From: Lucinisca nassula
Lineage: Eukaryota; Mollusca; Bivalvia; Lucinida; Lucinidae
Assembly (NCBI GenBank): GCA_963580285.1
Contig: CAUZLF010000216.1
Span: forward strand, 1 to 64,000
Length of the DNA: 64,000 nt
Reading direction: 5' to 3'
The notes under the pieces are model-generated. The model made no database searches and was not told the DNA's origin. It was given only the letters and a program-made list of their open reading frames with translations. This document shows, one piece after another, positions 43,593 to 55,199 of the stretch (the first letter of the stretch is position 1; the number at the start of each line of letters is the position of its first letter). Both the position numbers and the translations under genes were made by a program.

Positions 43593-46138
43593 GTTTGAAG
43601 ACTGAAGAAGAACAGGCATACAAGCCCATGAAGGCCCCGATGACAGATCTTGAGTTCCGAAATTATCTAGATTCTGATGGACATATGGTTAAACCAGAGG
43701 AGTTCAGACTTAGTATTTACCAGGGTGGTGTGGAACATTCTCTTAGACGTGTGGTCTGGAGGCATCTGCTAAATATCTTTCCTGAGGAGCTGTCAGGGAG
43801 GGAACGTTTTGATTACATGAAAAAGAAAGAAAATGAGTATTTTGATTTGCGCAATAAATGGCGGGATCTCTTCAACGCTGGTCAAGTCTCTGAAGAGGCC
43901 AAACATGTGGTTTCTCTTGTGAGAAAAGATGTGATGAGAACTGATAGGACTCATAAACACTACTCTGGAACAGATGATAATAAAAACCTGAAATCATTAT
44001 ACAATCTTCTGGTGACATATGCTCTAACTCATCCTGAGATTTCCTACTGTCAAGGAATGAGTGACCTTGCTTCACCACTGCTTGTGGTGCAGAAAGAGGA
44101 AGCCCAGGCATACCTGTGTTTTTGTGGTTTAATGAAAAGATTGAGAAGCAATTTCTTATTTGATGGAAAAGCCATCACTACCAAGCTTCAACATTTAACA
44201 GATTTAGTGAGTTTCTATGACCCAGTTTTCAGTAACTACCTCAAAACTCATGGAGCTGAGGACCTATTTTTCTGTTATAGATGGCTGTTGTTAGAAATGA
44301 AACGTGAGTTTCCATTTGATGACTCTATGTACATGTTGGAGGTGATGTGGAGTACAATTCCCATGGACCCTCCAGAGGGTGGCCTGCGTTTAACTGATCC
44401 AGAGTATACACCATCCCTCATGTCCATGTCTCCACATTCTCCAACTTTTGCAGTGAAACAAACACTTTATGCTCATATGTTAGCCAAAAGAAGGCATCCA
44501 GTAAGAGACACAACATGTTCTAAGTCACCAGGGACAGAACAAAAAACACCTACAAATTCAACAACAATTGAACAAAACAAATCCACTGATTCTAAGTCAT
44601 TTATAGAAGAGCAAGGTATAACCACTGATTCTAAGTCACTAGTGCCAGAACAGAATAAGTATTGTTCAGTGTCTCAGTGTATTGAACAAAATAAATTGTG
44701 TTCTAATGAGCTTCAAAACAGAAATGATAAACTTGAAAGAGATATGAATTTGAATATCACAAGTATGTCTAACTCATTAAAAGCTGCTAGTCTTGAAAAT
44801 GAAAAGGAAATGTCAATGCATGAAGGGAATATGAAAAGTGAAAACAGTGATGGTACAAAAAATAATAAACATCATTCCAGAAGAAGACAAGAAACTGAAA
44901 GGTTTCCAAGCTTGATATCTGGAAGTTTGGACTCCAGTATCTCATCCACTGATGATCTTGTTGATGCTGAAACTGAAATTATATCCTCCATTGAAAAGGA
45001 ACTAACACAGGTCTCAGAACCGTTAGAATTATCTGAAGTTGCATCACATCAAATACATTCAGCTGCAAACCAGTCCAAGCAAAATAAGGATGTTGAAAGT
45101 GATGATGAACACCATTCTCAGTTTTATCTGTCTCTTGGAGAAAATGATATTCCGACCCTAAATGACACAGAAAGAAAAAAGAAAGAAAATGTTCCAGAAA
45201 TTAAAGGGTCATTCTTTAGTGGCATGAAAAAGATTCTGTCTTCACCAAAGAAAAAGTTAGGAAGGCCTGTCCAAGTGAATGGTAAGACGGCTGAAAAGAA
45301 AAGTGATACAAAACTTGATCTACAAAATTCTTCTGAAAATTCGAAGCTTAAAAAAGGGGATAGTGATAAGAATTTAAAAGATAAATACCAAGAGAGGAGC
45401 TCCAAGAAACTGTCGAAAGGCAATTGTGGATCTAGTCATAAAATTCAAGAGAATAACTTAAGATTGAAGCAGCCAGATAGTGATAATGGGAATGGTCAGT
45501 CAGAAGAGGATACATTGTTTGACAAGATTAAAGCAAAGACTATTAGACAGAAAGACAAATCTGACTCGGACAGTGGAAATGGTTCTTTGACTCGTTCTCA
45601 GAATTTTGCTGATTCAGCAAAAGCAATGTCGGTTGTGCAGGGTGATGAGATGATCTCGGGCCAAACTGATCTCAGAAGTACCTGTGTTACTGAGAATGTT
45701 AAAAATACATTGAATAATGATAAATTTGTAACAAATGAAGGAAAACCTTTAGGCACTGATGTTGAATTTCGTGAGAATCATTTTGACTTACTAAATGGTG
45801 TAGAAGAAAAAGATGACGGGTTTGCAGAATGTATGGAAGCCAATGATGATCAAGAGATACAATTAAACAATTTAAAACAGCTTCCTCCACCAGAAGATTT
45901 TGGTTATGGAAATCCATTTTTGATGTTTCTTTGTCTAACAGTATTAATTCAACACAGGGATTTTGTGATGAAAAATGGGATGGAATATGATGAATTGGCT
46001 ATGTACTTTGACAGAATGGTTCGTAAACATAATGTGAATAAAGTGTTACATCAGACAAGAATATTGTATACAGACTACATAAGAATGCAGCAGAAATTAA
46101 GAACTGAAAAGATGGAAGAGGATGAGTTGAATATATGA
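43593..46138 (+). CDS. TBC1D25: TBC1D25 last coding exon: RabGAP TBC domain, long linker, C-terminal block
   Basis: The acceptor is CTGTTTCAG and the exon runs to TGA at 46136-46138. After the Gly completed with the previous exon there are 847 codons. The TBC domain begins near residue 40 of this exon (VEHSLRRVVWRHLLN). The catalytic arginine finger is in V-R-K-D-V-M-R (Arg codon 43937-43939) and the glutamine finger in SYCQGMSDLASP (Gln codon 44051-44053), so GAP catalysis should be intact. GAEDLFFCYRWLLLEMKREF follows. Human TBC1D25 acts on RAB33B and controls autophagosome maturation; that role is inferred here. From about 44370 to 45870 the protein is a Ser/Lys/Asp/Asn-rich, probably disordered linker of about 500 residues with loose EQNK repeats, much longer than in human (688 residues in total). 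The end, from LPPPEDFGYGNPFLMFLCL, matches the conserved vertebrate C-terminal block. Confidence 0.95.
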
Positions 46139-46700
46139 TAGCATCACTTTAATAAGTCCTTGTAATGAACACCCTGGTAAACCCCAGTTTATATACAGTC
46201 GAACTTTGATGGCTCGAACCCCTTTTTGAGCCATGAAAATTGGTTCGAGACAGCGGTAGTTCGATCCATGTAGGGTTACTATGAGTGCCATACCAGGAGG
46301 CATAATGGAGATAATTGTCGGATATCTTTTTTGTGTTCTTTATTATGAATGTATATTGTGTGTACTCATAAGAATTGCCTCATCGGGGCGATTCTAATGA
46401 GTATACACAGCGTACATTTTCAAGATAAAAGAAGAAAATCTCCATACATTATCCCTATATCGTATTTGGAGGAATTCCCTGAAGACCCAAGAACGGATTC
46501 AACTCATCTATGGTAAACCAGCCATCGGGGTTCAAGTTTCTCTACTGTAGAGAAAACTGGGATTTACATGGGTGTACATCAGTTTTCTCATTTCTGCTCC
46601 AAGACATATTGTGCGTAGTCATTAAATTTTCATCAGAAAAATAAATGTTTTGGAGATGGGGAAAATGTGAACTATGTCAATGGATGTGTTATCGTAATAG
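46139..46700 (+). other. Presumed TBC1D25 3' UTR and downstream sequence, largely MITE-derived
   Basis: After the stop codon there are about 25 bases of unclassified sequence. Then comes an M5 palindrome split by an M1 MITE. An AATAAA polyadenylation hexamer lies at 46640-46645, just past the M5 remnant. If it is used, the 3' UTR would be about 0.5 kb and mostly transposon-derived. No GT-rich element was checked and no other hexamer was preferred, so the transcript end is a guess. Confidence 0.3.
46165..46655. mobile_element. M5 element split by M1
   Basis: M5 left half GTAAACCCCAGTTTATA and right half GAGAAAACTGGGATTTAC rejoin at one TA. An M1 MITE of the GGCTCGAAC type (46196-46547, TA duplicated at 46194-46195 and 46548-46549) lies between. 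Confidence 0.82.
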
Positions 46701-46819
46701 TTCTTGTTCTCATTAGACTCAGTAGTGCATGTATTCCAGTAGCTATTGATAGTTTATGTGATATTTTTGCATTGATTCATGCTTTGTGATATATTATAGA
46801 ACAAGTAGTATCTTTTTAA

Positions 46820-47370
46820 AAAAGAGACATACCACAACCTCTTTATAACACTGTTCATTACAACATGGTTTTGGATATATCACAGTTTAAGCCATTGCAT
46901 GTGGGATATGCCTAAAGGGCTACCTAGGCAAACAGTGCAGGCCCAGATCAGACACCGCAGAACATGGCATCTGATCAGAGCCCACACTAATTGCTAACAG
47001 AATTTTCTATTAAAAAAAAAAACAGAAAAATAAGCCTCACACCCCTTATATGGCAAATGGACTTGACCAACATATAGAAATTGAAGAGTCCACCAGTATA
47101 CAGTAGGTTAAAGCTAGATCCCAAAAACATATAGAGTACAAAGAAAGATTAACATAAATGACATTTATGACAAGCATTATCTTTTTTAAAGAGAGAGAGA
47201 GATACCCCACATCAATGTTGATTTGTACATGGCTTTGGATATAACAGGGTTTAAAGATGGATCACAAAAATGTATAGATTTTGTAGAAAAGTGGTCATTT
47301 TTCTCTATATATACTTTATACATGTTTGTTTGGCTATAGCATGGTTATTTATAGAAAATAGCCGTGCTAT
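46820..47370. mobile_element. M3 MITE split by an H4 MITE
   Basis: M3 left part ACCACAACCTCTTTATAACA to ATATCACAG joins TTAAAGCTAGATCCCAAAAA at 47108. The H4 element lies between. A second M3-like half follows at 47210-47360. Confidence 0.75.
46887..47111. mobile_element. H4 TTAA MITE nested in M3
   Basis: TTAAGCCATTGCATGTGGG and ATACAGTAGGTTAA form the ends. The core is GGCAAACAGTGCAGGCCCAG with apex ACACCGCAGAACATGGCAT. The host resumes correctly after one TTAA. Confidence 0.85.
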
Positions 47371-47616
47371 TCTTATGGCTGTGAGGTCAGAGTGTTGTCT
47401 AAGAGGCTTATATATAGAATATGGACTGGAATCATGTGTTGGACTTGGCAAACATTGTAAACTCATATCAAGCATCTGTTTGCTAACTGTACAGGAATTG
47501 AAGCAGTATTGAGTCCCCAACCAGGACCAATTTTTCAAGCCTATACTCAAGAGACAATAGATCCACCAGTGTTGTCAGTGCTTTGGTTATCGGGGACAGC
47601 TGAAAATAACCATGAA
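47371..47616. other. Unclassified stretch downstream of TBC1D25
   Basis: 47430-47500 has an H-type GGCAAACATTGTAAACTCAT and CTGTTTGCTAAC pair. Nothing else is recognised. Confidence 0.3.
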
Positions 47617-47835
47617 TTAAGGGGAAAGGATACACCTTCAGGGGAAGCAACTGCTCCAAAAGTATTTTTGTCTCCCATGTCAATACGGGTCAACTCTTAA
47701 AGGAAAGAATTTGCTCTTGAAGAGCAAATTCTTTCCTTTAAGAGTTGACCCCTTTTTCTGTGGGACAGAACTTATAGAAAAGCAAATAGAAAGTCCCGAA
47801 AATTGTCTCCCTTTGAAAAATGGCAAAACAAATGT
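47617..47835. mobile_element. P1 MITE, near-complete
   Basis: It runs from TTAAGGGGAAAGGATACACC through CTCTTAAAGGAAAG and CTTTCCTTTAAGAG to CTCCCTTTGAAAAATGGC. Confidence 0.82.
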
Positions 47836-47929
47836 GCCAGTGGTCCCGATTCAACTTAATTTGATTGCGTTTTGGATGTTCTTGAATATTTGATCTCATT
47901 TTGTTTTTTGTTAAGTTTGACATAATTTC

Positions 47930-48352
47930 AATTTTACACCACTATCTCTTTATAATACTTGTTGTAGAAAGCAGAAACCATGTAATGGTAAAACAACTGT
48001 TATATCCAAGCAAAAATATGTAGATTATATGGAAAAAATGACCATTCATATAATCTGTATATTTTTAGATCCATTTTAACCCATTTTGTACCAGAAACCC
48101 CAAAACGGGTACCCTGGCAAACAGTGCAGGCCCAGATCAGACACTGCAGAACCCGGTCTCTGATCAGGGCCTACACTATTTGCAAAAAGTTAAGCCATTT
48201 TCAAAAAAAAAATTGAAGTAAACACAATCTGACACCCCTAAATTTTGGAATGGACTCCTGGTATATATAAGGAGGAAGATTCCATTTGGTACAAAAAGGG
48301 TTAAACCATGTACTATCTAAAACTGTTATAATGAACAGTGTTATTAAGAGGT
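47930..48352. mobile_element. M3 MITE split by an H1 MITE
   Basis: The left part ends TAGATCCATTT and the right part resumes AAACCATGTACTATCTAAAA with AACAGTGTTATTAAGAGG. The host matches M3 copies at 41878 and 9131. Confidence 0.82.
48076..48304. mobile_element. H1 TTAA MITE nested in M3
   Basis: TTAACCCATTTTGTACCAG and GGTACAAAAAGGGTTAA form the ends. TTAA is present on both sides and once in the inferred empty host. Confidence 0.92.
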
Positions 48353-48585
48353 TTAAATATTGGCTAATAAGGGTATCTTGAAGATTATCATTCTTTACTC
48401 CTTCCAGGGGCTAGATTCAGATATCGAGAAGTAACCAGAAAAATTTGGCTATTTTTTCTCTTCCAAATTAAACAGGTTTTGTGCTTTCAACTTGTACACA
48501 TGTCAGATGCATGCATTGCACATGTACACATACACATGTGACTGCATACACACATGCACATGCACACGCCCACATGTATGCATGC
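48353..48585. other. Unclassified; CACATG-rich microsatellite-like patch
   Basis: 48490-48585 is an irregular ACACATG/CATGCA-rich stretch. No gene is seen. Confidence 0.4.
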
Positions 48586-48890
48586 TGGCCCCGCATATCG
48601 GGGCTTGAAGAAATAGATGGGCTACAAGATGCTTCCACGCAGAGCTAAAACCGACTGCACACGAGTACTGGTTAACCGATTAGAGAATCTAAGCCTGCTC
48701 AGGCAAAGCGGTGCGAGTCGGCCAATCCATGCTTATAAACCATATTGGTTTCATTGGACAACAAAGTTTGAGATGTCATTGCATCTCAATGTCTGGTAAA
48801 AGTCCCACAAAATTGGAAGCAAGGTGTCCAAAATGACCTATTCAGTGTTGACGGGGACGTCAAACCTCAGATCAAACAAATCAAACAAAA
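48586..48890 (+). mobile_element. SINE-A copy in CATGCA-rich DNA
   Basis: The head is TGGCCCCGCATATCGGGG and the tail AATCAAACAAAACA. GCATGC-type sequence on both sides makes the duplication length uncertain. Confidence 0.85.
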
Positions 48891-49214
48891 CATGCATGCA
48901 TGCACACATATCCAACCAAGCTTGTCCAAACTTGGCATAATCAGCATTTGGGTGCATGTGACCAAGGAATTTTAGGGCTTGTGTTTGTGATTTGAATTAA
49001 ATGTGCTCTTATTAGGGCAAATATAGGGCAAGAATTTAGACATCACATGAACAAATCCATGATGTAAACACAATACTCTTGAATATCACCATAAATCCAT
49101 CTCATCTTGAGCTAAAGATTAGTTCCATTGAAAATGTCGTTATAACAAGTTTTGGCATTATATCAAATGTCGGTATAAAGAGGACTGACTGTAATTCACA
49201 ATTTCACATCTTCA
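48891..49214. other. Unclassified stretch
   Basis: I recognise no gene or repeat apart from short CATGCA runs at 48891-48908. Confidence 0.3.
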
Positions 49215-49844
49215 TTAACCCTTTCCCACTCAGATACGTGTTTTTACGTGTCTGCACCCCCCCCCCCTCATTTTAAGCCCCAGAAGCACCTAAAATCTGC
49301 ATTTCTACCCCTGGATAGTTATGTTTGCTTTAGGATTTGTAGGGCAAAAAAGTGACCTGTTTTTTCGCGTGCCTCCTCACTAAAAATATTCTAGGGGGGA
49401 TTGAAGGGGGGCAACACCCCCCTCACATCCCGAAAAATTTTGGATGTATGGCCCAACCGGCCGCTAAAATTTATATCTGAGGGTGTCTGGGGTCAAAAAT
49501 GCCTGAAAATTGATGCTGATAAAACATGCTGCAAACAGTGAAAATGGCCCGTGCCAAACACCTTAATTGTTGCCTTGACAGCAGTGTGAAGATTAAAATG
49601 TGGTCAAAAATTCATGTGAAAACACACTTTTTGCCAACTTTGAGATGCCCCCTCTTTACCATGACAACGATGATCAAGTCATGAAAGGTTGCATTTGAAA
49701 GGCTACTGCCCAATGAACATTCATACCGAGTTTGGTGTAAAACAGACCATCCAATATGAAACAATGGCTAGTTGAAGTTGCTGTCAGGTGCAACACTGTG
49801 AAAATCAGCGAAATTCACAAAATCCCTGAGTGGTAAAGGGTTAA
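49215..49844. mobile_element. H5 TTAA element, copy 1
   Basis: TTAACCCTTTCCCACTCAG and CTGAGTGGTAAAGGGTTAA are inverted ends with TTAA at each edge. A C-run lies at 49257-49267. The 630-bp body has no ORF. It is nearly identical to 49962-50589. Confidence 0.9.
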
Positions 49845-49961
49845 TGAAGAAAATCCCAACTGACCAAAATAATGTTTTTTCATCATTTTATTGCAAGTAA
49901 CAATATTTCAGATATAATTAATGCATTTTAGACTAAAATTCAGTATGTTCCCAGATTTCAG

Positions 49962-50589
49962 TTAACCCTTTCCCACTCAGATACGTGTTTTTACGTGTCT
50001 GCACCCCCCCCCCCCCCATTTTAAGCCCCAGAAGCACCTAAAATCTGCATTTCTACCCCTGGATAGTTATGTTTGCTTTAGGATTTGTAGGGCAAAAAAG
50101 TGACCTGTTTTTTCGCGTGCCTCTCCACTAAAAATATTCTAGGGGGAATTGAAGGGGGGCAACGCCCCCCTCACATCCCGAAAAATTTTGGGTGTATGGC
50201 CCAACCGGCCGCTAAAATTTATATCTGAGAGTGTCTGGGGTCAAAAATGCCTGAAAATTGATGCTGATAAAACATGCTGCAAACAGTGAAAATGGCCAGT
50301 GCCAAACTTAATTGTTGCCTTGACAGCAGTGTGAAGATTAAAATGTGGTCAAAAATTCATGTGAAAACACACTTTTTGCCAGCTTTGAGATGCCCCCTCT
50401 TTACCATGACAATGATGATCAAGTCATGAAAGGTTGCATTTGAAAGGCTACTGCCCAATGAACATTCATACCCAGTTTGGTGTAAAACAGACCATCCAAT
50501 ATGAAACAATGGCTAGTTGAAGTTGCTGTCAGGTGCAACACTGTGAAAATCAGCGAAATTCACAAAATCCCTGAGTGGTAAAGGGTTAA
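49962..50589. mobile_element. H5 TTAA element, copy 2
   Basis: It has the same ends and orientation as copy 1, 117 bases downstream. I see only scattered substitutions, a different C-run length and a short deletion near 50309. Confidence 0.9.
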
Positions 50590-50600
50590 ATGCTAACATT

Positions 50601-50815
50601 ATAGGGAATAGATACACTTTCAGACGAAGCATCTATTTCAAACATTCAAACATGATTTGTGTTTCCCTTCATAATAAGGGTCTACTGTTAGCGGAAAGAA
50701 TTTGCTCCTAAGGAGCAAATTCTTTCCACTAACAGAAGACCCCATTTTCAGAAGTGTACAAAGAGGAAGTCTTAGAAGTTGTCTCCCTTGCAAAACAAAA
50801 TGGCAGAAGATACGC
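50601..50815. mobile_element. P1 MITE with altered stem
   Basis: The outer stem reads CTGTTAGCGGAAAG and CTTTCCACTAACAG instead of the CTCTTAAAGGAAAG and CTTTCCTTTAAGAG of other copies, keeping most pairs. Confidence 0.75.
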
Positions 50816-50918
50816 CATCTAAACCCATACTCTTAAAATGGCTGCTATATTTTAAAAAGCTTTGCATATTTGTATTATTCATGTATGAGACTTGAGGAAT
50901 TACTTCTATATTTTGTTT

Positions 50919-51211
50919 GAGTTGAAGTTTTACGTCCCCTTCAACACTATTTAGGTCATTTTGGAGACGTTGCACCTGATTTTGTGGGACTTTTTCCCAA
51001 CATTGAGATGAAGCTTAAATGGCGTCTCAAGCCCTACCACCCATAGAAACTGCTAAGGTTTAAGGAGCGGTCCAACTTGCATTACTTTTCCTGGCCAGGC
51101 TTAGACCTAAGCAGTTTATCAGTACTCAAGTTTAGTTGGTTTCAGCTCTGCGCGGAAACACCAGGCAGCGCAATCTATTTCTCCAAGCCCCAATTGGCTG
51201 GGGCTTTGTAC
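50919..51211 (-). mobile_element. SINE-A copy
   Basis: It starts with the TTTTGTTTGAGTTGAAG tail complement and ends at CCAATTGGCTGGGGCTTTG, the head complement. Confidence 0.8.
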
Positions 51212-51440
51212 ATTGTATATACATTCTCAGTTCATTTACTGTAAAAAACCTATAGTTAGCTATTGGGAGACAATGTTTTACATACTTCAATAACTTCATT
51301 GACAATCATGATGTCACATGGTCATTAAATGACATCAAAATCAACCATGGGTCTCCTCAGTATGACTGGATGATGGGGACATTGTGATGTCAAAGATGGT
51401 GTTCCCCCGATAGTTGGAAAATGGTGCAATTGTTTTCTTG
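51212..51440. other. Unclassified stretch
   Basis: I recognise no gene or repeat. Confidence 0.3.
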
Positions 51441-52005
51441 TTAGCTCACCGTCACGTAGTGACGAGGTGAGCTTTTGGGATCACTTTTTGTCCGTCGTCT
51501 GTCGTGCGTGCGTGCGTCCGTGCGTCCGTCCGTGCATGCGTGTGTGCGTAAACAATTTCTTTAAACGACATCTCCTCCTAAACCACTGATCGGATTTTGA
51601 CCAAACTTCACAGGAATGATCCTTAGATGGTCCCCTTTCAAAGTTGTTCAAATGGTTCCGATCCGTTGCACATCTAGGTTAGACTGGCTCCAGTCGTTTT
51701 TGTTGTATGTCCATCTCTCATTCTTCATATTATTTTATCCTGTTCCTCTTTAATCCAATTTCAAGTTACCTTTCCCTGAACAAAAACGACTGGTAACAAG
51801 CGTAGAAGGCTCTGAAATATGATCCACCTCCAAAATATTTAGATAAAATCTCGAAGTAATTAGGATGCTATAAAACAGCCATTAAGTAAACACAGATCCT
51901 TATCTCTGAAAGTTCCCTGAATATTCTGTTGGAATCCTTTACGGCCCTCATTCACAACTACAGAAAGAGAATTAAAATGTGTGATTTGTTTGAGCTAGGG
52001 CCCAA

Positions 52006-52410
52006 ATAATTGGAAGCAACTTCTCCAAATTGACCTTTACAGTGTTGATGGGGGCGTTAAATCAAACAAACAAACAAAACGAAAACACGTATATACAAAT
52101 ACATTGTAAAAATTTTATGCTGAAAAAAGAAGATTTAATGATGAAAAATTGTGATATTTTTTTCTTATTTCTGCTCAAAATATAGATTGTGGGTACACGT
52201 TAGAACTGCCTCATCGAGGCTTCCAATTTGATGGGACCGGAATGAAATGACCTCTCTAGCCTTACTGCCCACAAAACGGACAGTCCGACATGTACAACTT
52301 TTACTGTGCATGCTTTGACCCTTTAAGGGGAAATGTGCTGTCAGTTTCAATTCTGCACGAAAGCCGACATCATGCAGCCCTATTTATTTCTCCAAGCCCA
52401 CTCATGAGTG
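52006..52410. mobile_element. SINE-A and M5 fragments
   Basis: 52006-52080 is a + SINE-A tail piece (AATTGGAAGCAACTTCTCC, CAAACAAACAAACAAAA). 52150-52215 is an M5 half palindrome. 52218-52405 is a reversed SINE-A body with TCTCCAAGCCCAC at its end. Confidence 0.6.
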
Positions 52411-52433
52411 TTATCATTCAAGGGATTACGAAA

Positions 52434-54509
52434 CCAGAGGCCAATGGGCAACAGTTCTCACCAGAGCTCAGGCTGCACTGCCCAATGGCAGTCATGTATT
52501 TTAACATGATATCATTTTAATCTACCAATTATAAAGTCTCCCAAATGAACCCCCATATCCAAATGAGCACCCATGTGGACTCAGTATCTGAAACATTAGA
52601 CCTTTTATGAAGTAGAGGGGGTGGGGCATGGACCCAATGGAGCCCTGGTTGGTATCACTAAATGCATCATAAGGAACAAGAATATATAATATATGGATTA
52701 GCAGTGGGAATTTGTATGCCAGAAATGTAAGGCCTCTAAAGCGATGGAGGGGATGGGGCATGCCCTAATGATCATATGAAACCCCAAGATTGTTGTCCCT
52801 AAATGTGTCTTATTATAAGGACCAAGAATATAATACGGTTTATTGGTGGGAATCTGAATGGTTTCTGATATATGAGGCCCTTCTATGAATTTGAGAGGAA
52901 TGGCCCCTGCGGACTCCCAAGTTGGTGTGCTATTGTTAAGGAACAAGTACATTTATGATTATGGAGTGGCGATTTGAATGGTTTCTGAAATATATTGCCT
53001 TTTATGAAGTGGAGGGGCGGGGCACATTGTCCACGCACAACAGACCCCCAGGTTGGTGTGACTGAATGAGTCTTATCATAAGGAACAAGAAGATATATAG
53101 TTTAGGGGTGGGGATCTGAATGATTTCTGAAATAATCATCTGGAGCGCTGTGGTGCAGTGGTAAAGCTTCGGACGGAAACGAGATCGAGAGGTAGCCGGT
53201 TCGATCCTCGCAAGCGTCGCGTGTTGTTTCCTTGAGCAAGAAACTTTATCCACATTGCTTAGTACTGGTTCCTACCCCGGAAAAGAGGGCCAAATGGAAA
53301 ATTAGTACTAGTACTAAATGTGTTACCCTCTATAAATAAGTTCGATTATTATTATTAATATATTGCTTTTAATGAAGTAAAGCAGTGGGGCATGGTCCGG
53401 GTACCCCTGAGGACTCCAAAGCTGTTGTCATTTGAATGTGTCTTATCATAAGGAAGATGAATATATATGGTTTAGGGGTGGAGCTCTGCATGGTTTCTGA
53501 GTCTCAGAGATATATGGCCTTTTGTGAAGTGGAGGGGTGGGGCAAGGCCCTGGCTTGATCCAGGAGAGCCCCAGGTTGGTATCAATGAATGAGTCTTATC
53601 ATATGGAACAACAATATATATGATTCTGGGGTGGGGATCTGCAAGGTTTCCAAGATATTGGGCCTTTAAGAAATGAAGTGGTTGGGCACGGCCCTGGCAC
53701 ATCCCAGGGGACCCCCAGGTTGATGTCACTGAATGCTTCTTATCATAAGGAACAAGAATAGATATGGTTTAGGGGTGGAGATCTATGAAATATATGGCCT
53801 TTTGTGAAGTGGAAGCGTGGGGCAAGGCCCCGGCGCACTCCGGGAGACCCCCTAAATGGTATTCATGAATGCGTCTCTTCATAAGGAACAAGAATAAATA
53901 TGGTTTAGGGGTGGGGATCTGTAAGGTTTTCGAGATATTGGGCCTTTTATGAAATTGAGGGGGTGGGGCATGACCCTGGCGCATCCCCGGAGACACTCAG
54001 GTTGGTGTTACTGATGCGTCTTATCAAATGGAACAAGAATAAATATGGTTCAGGGGTGGGAATCTGAATGGTTTTTAGTTATTTGGCCTTTTATGAAGTT
54101 GAGGGGTTGGGTCATGGCCCAAGCACAACCTGGGGGACCCCCTTGTTGGCATAAAAGCATATGGCAGAGAGAAGTGTACTCAAGGAACATTTCTATAAAA
54201 GTTTTGTCAAAATATCTGCAATGACTTGGCAGTAAATGCCATTTTTCAATTTTCCCCATTATAAGTCTATGGAAACCCTAAGTTGCTATAGCAACCAAAC
54301 TAAAGAGTCGATTTTCATAAAAAACACAAACTTTCAATCCTCCAGCCCAGGGATACTACAGATGAAATTTTGGCACAATGGGCCCAGTGGTTTCAGAGGA
54401 GATGTCGTTTGAAAGTGTTGATGCAGACGACATAGGTCATACGACAGACGACGATGGCCAACTGCCTATCCTATAAGCTCCCCCGGAGCCTTTGGCTCTG
54501 GTGAGCTAA
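52434..54509 (-). mobile_element. HEL-8 Helentron-like element, about 150-bp units
   Basis: On the minus strand the 5' end is TTAGCTCACCA-GAGCC-AAA-GGCTC-CGGGGGAGCT, with a leader having GTCGTCTGTCG. Ten or so core units follow, marked on the + strand by CCTTTTATGAAGTGGAGGGG and CTTATCATAAGGAACAAGAA. The 3' end on the minus strand is CCCATTGGCCTCTGG. It lies inside the 3.9-kb TIR element. Confidence 0.72.
53144..53362 (+). mobile_element. SINE-D: tRNA-derived SINE
   Basis: Box A is GTGGTGCAGTGGTAAAGC and box B AGCCGGTTCGATCCTCG. Then comes TTTCCTTGAGCAAGAAACTT, a stretch typical of SINE central domains, and an ATTATTATTATTAA end. It splits a HEL-8 core unit. Confidence 0.8.
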
Positions 54510-54591
54510 AAAGCTCCTATCTGCCAAAAAGAGAAAAAAGGCTAACACAACAATTTCTTGAACCCATTTATGCTTTGTGGACTCTACAAAA

Positions 54592-54634
54592 AAATAATAA
54601 TAATAATAATAATAATAATGATAATAATAATAAT
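54592..54634. repeat. (TAA)n microsatellite
   Basis: About fourteen ATA/TAA triplets with one TGA interruption. Confidence 0.9.
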
Positions 54635-54982
54635 GAATTTTACGCAAACAGTGAAGGCCCATTATAAAATGTCTAATTCTGTGTAATAAATAAAAAATAT
54701 TGTGTTATATACAATTCAAATAATTATTAATTTTCACTTTATGTTTCGCACCTTGCTCGGCAACGAAAGTTCGGTGTTTTTCTCCGGGTACTCCTGTTTT
54801 CGCCACCTCTGGTTAACGATCGGTTCTAAATAAGTTTGAAAGGGCAGTAAAACAGAACAAAACATAAACAGTAACATTGGAGCTGCACTGCTTACCAATG
54901 TCCCTTTTATGCATGAATGGGTTACCGATACTCTAATAAAGTTTTTGGTGGCAACAGATTCTGGTGGGAGTCTTTAGAATAA

Positions 54983-55199
54983 TTAACCCATTTAGTACCA
55001 GAAACCCCCCAAACGGGTAGCCTGGCAAACAGTGCAGGCGCAGAGCAGATGCCACAGAATGTGGCATCTGATCAGGGCCTCCACTGTTTGCTCTATTTTC
55101 CAAATAAATTTTGAAGAAAACACATGATGCCCCTAAATTTTGAAATGTACTCCTGCTATATATAAGAAGTAAGATTCCATTTGGTACAAAAAGGTTTAA
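54983..55199. mobile_element. H1 TTAA MITE (reverse orientation)
   Basis: TTAACCCATTTAGTACCAG and TTTGGTACAAAAAGGTTTAA form the ends. The apex is GCCAC-AGAAT-GTGGC. Confidence 0.88.

Noticed and set aside
43595..43597. TTG at 43595 as a translation start of TBC1D25
   Set aside because: The acceptor at 43591-43592 and the phase match with exon 36314-36463 show that it is an internal Leu codon.
53150..53222. A functional tRNA gene
   Set aside because: The boxes are good, but the element has a SINE central domain, an ATT-rich tail and splits a repeat unit.
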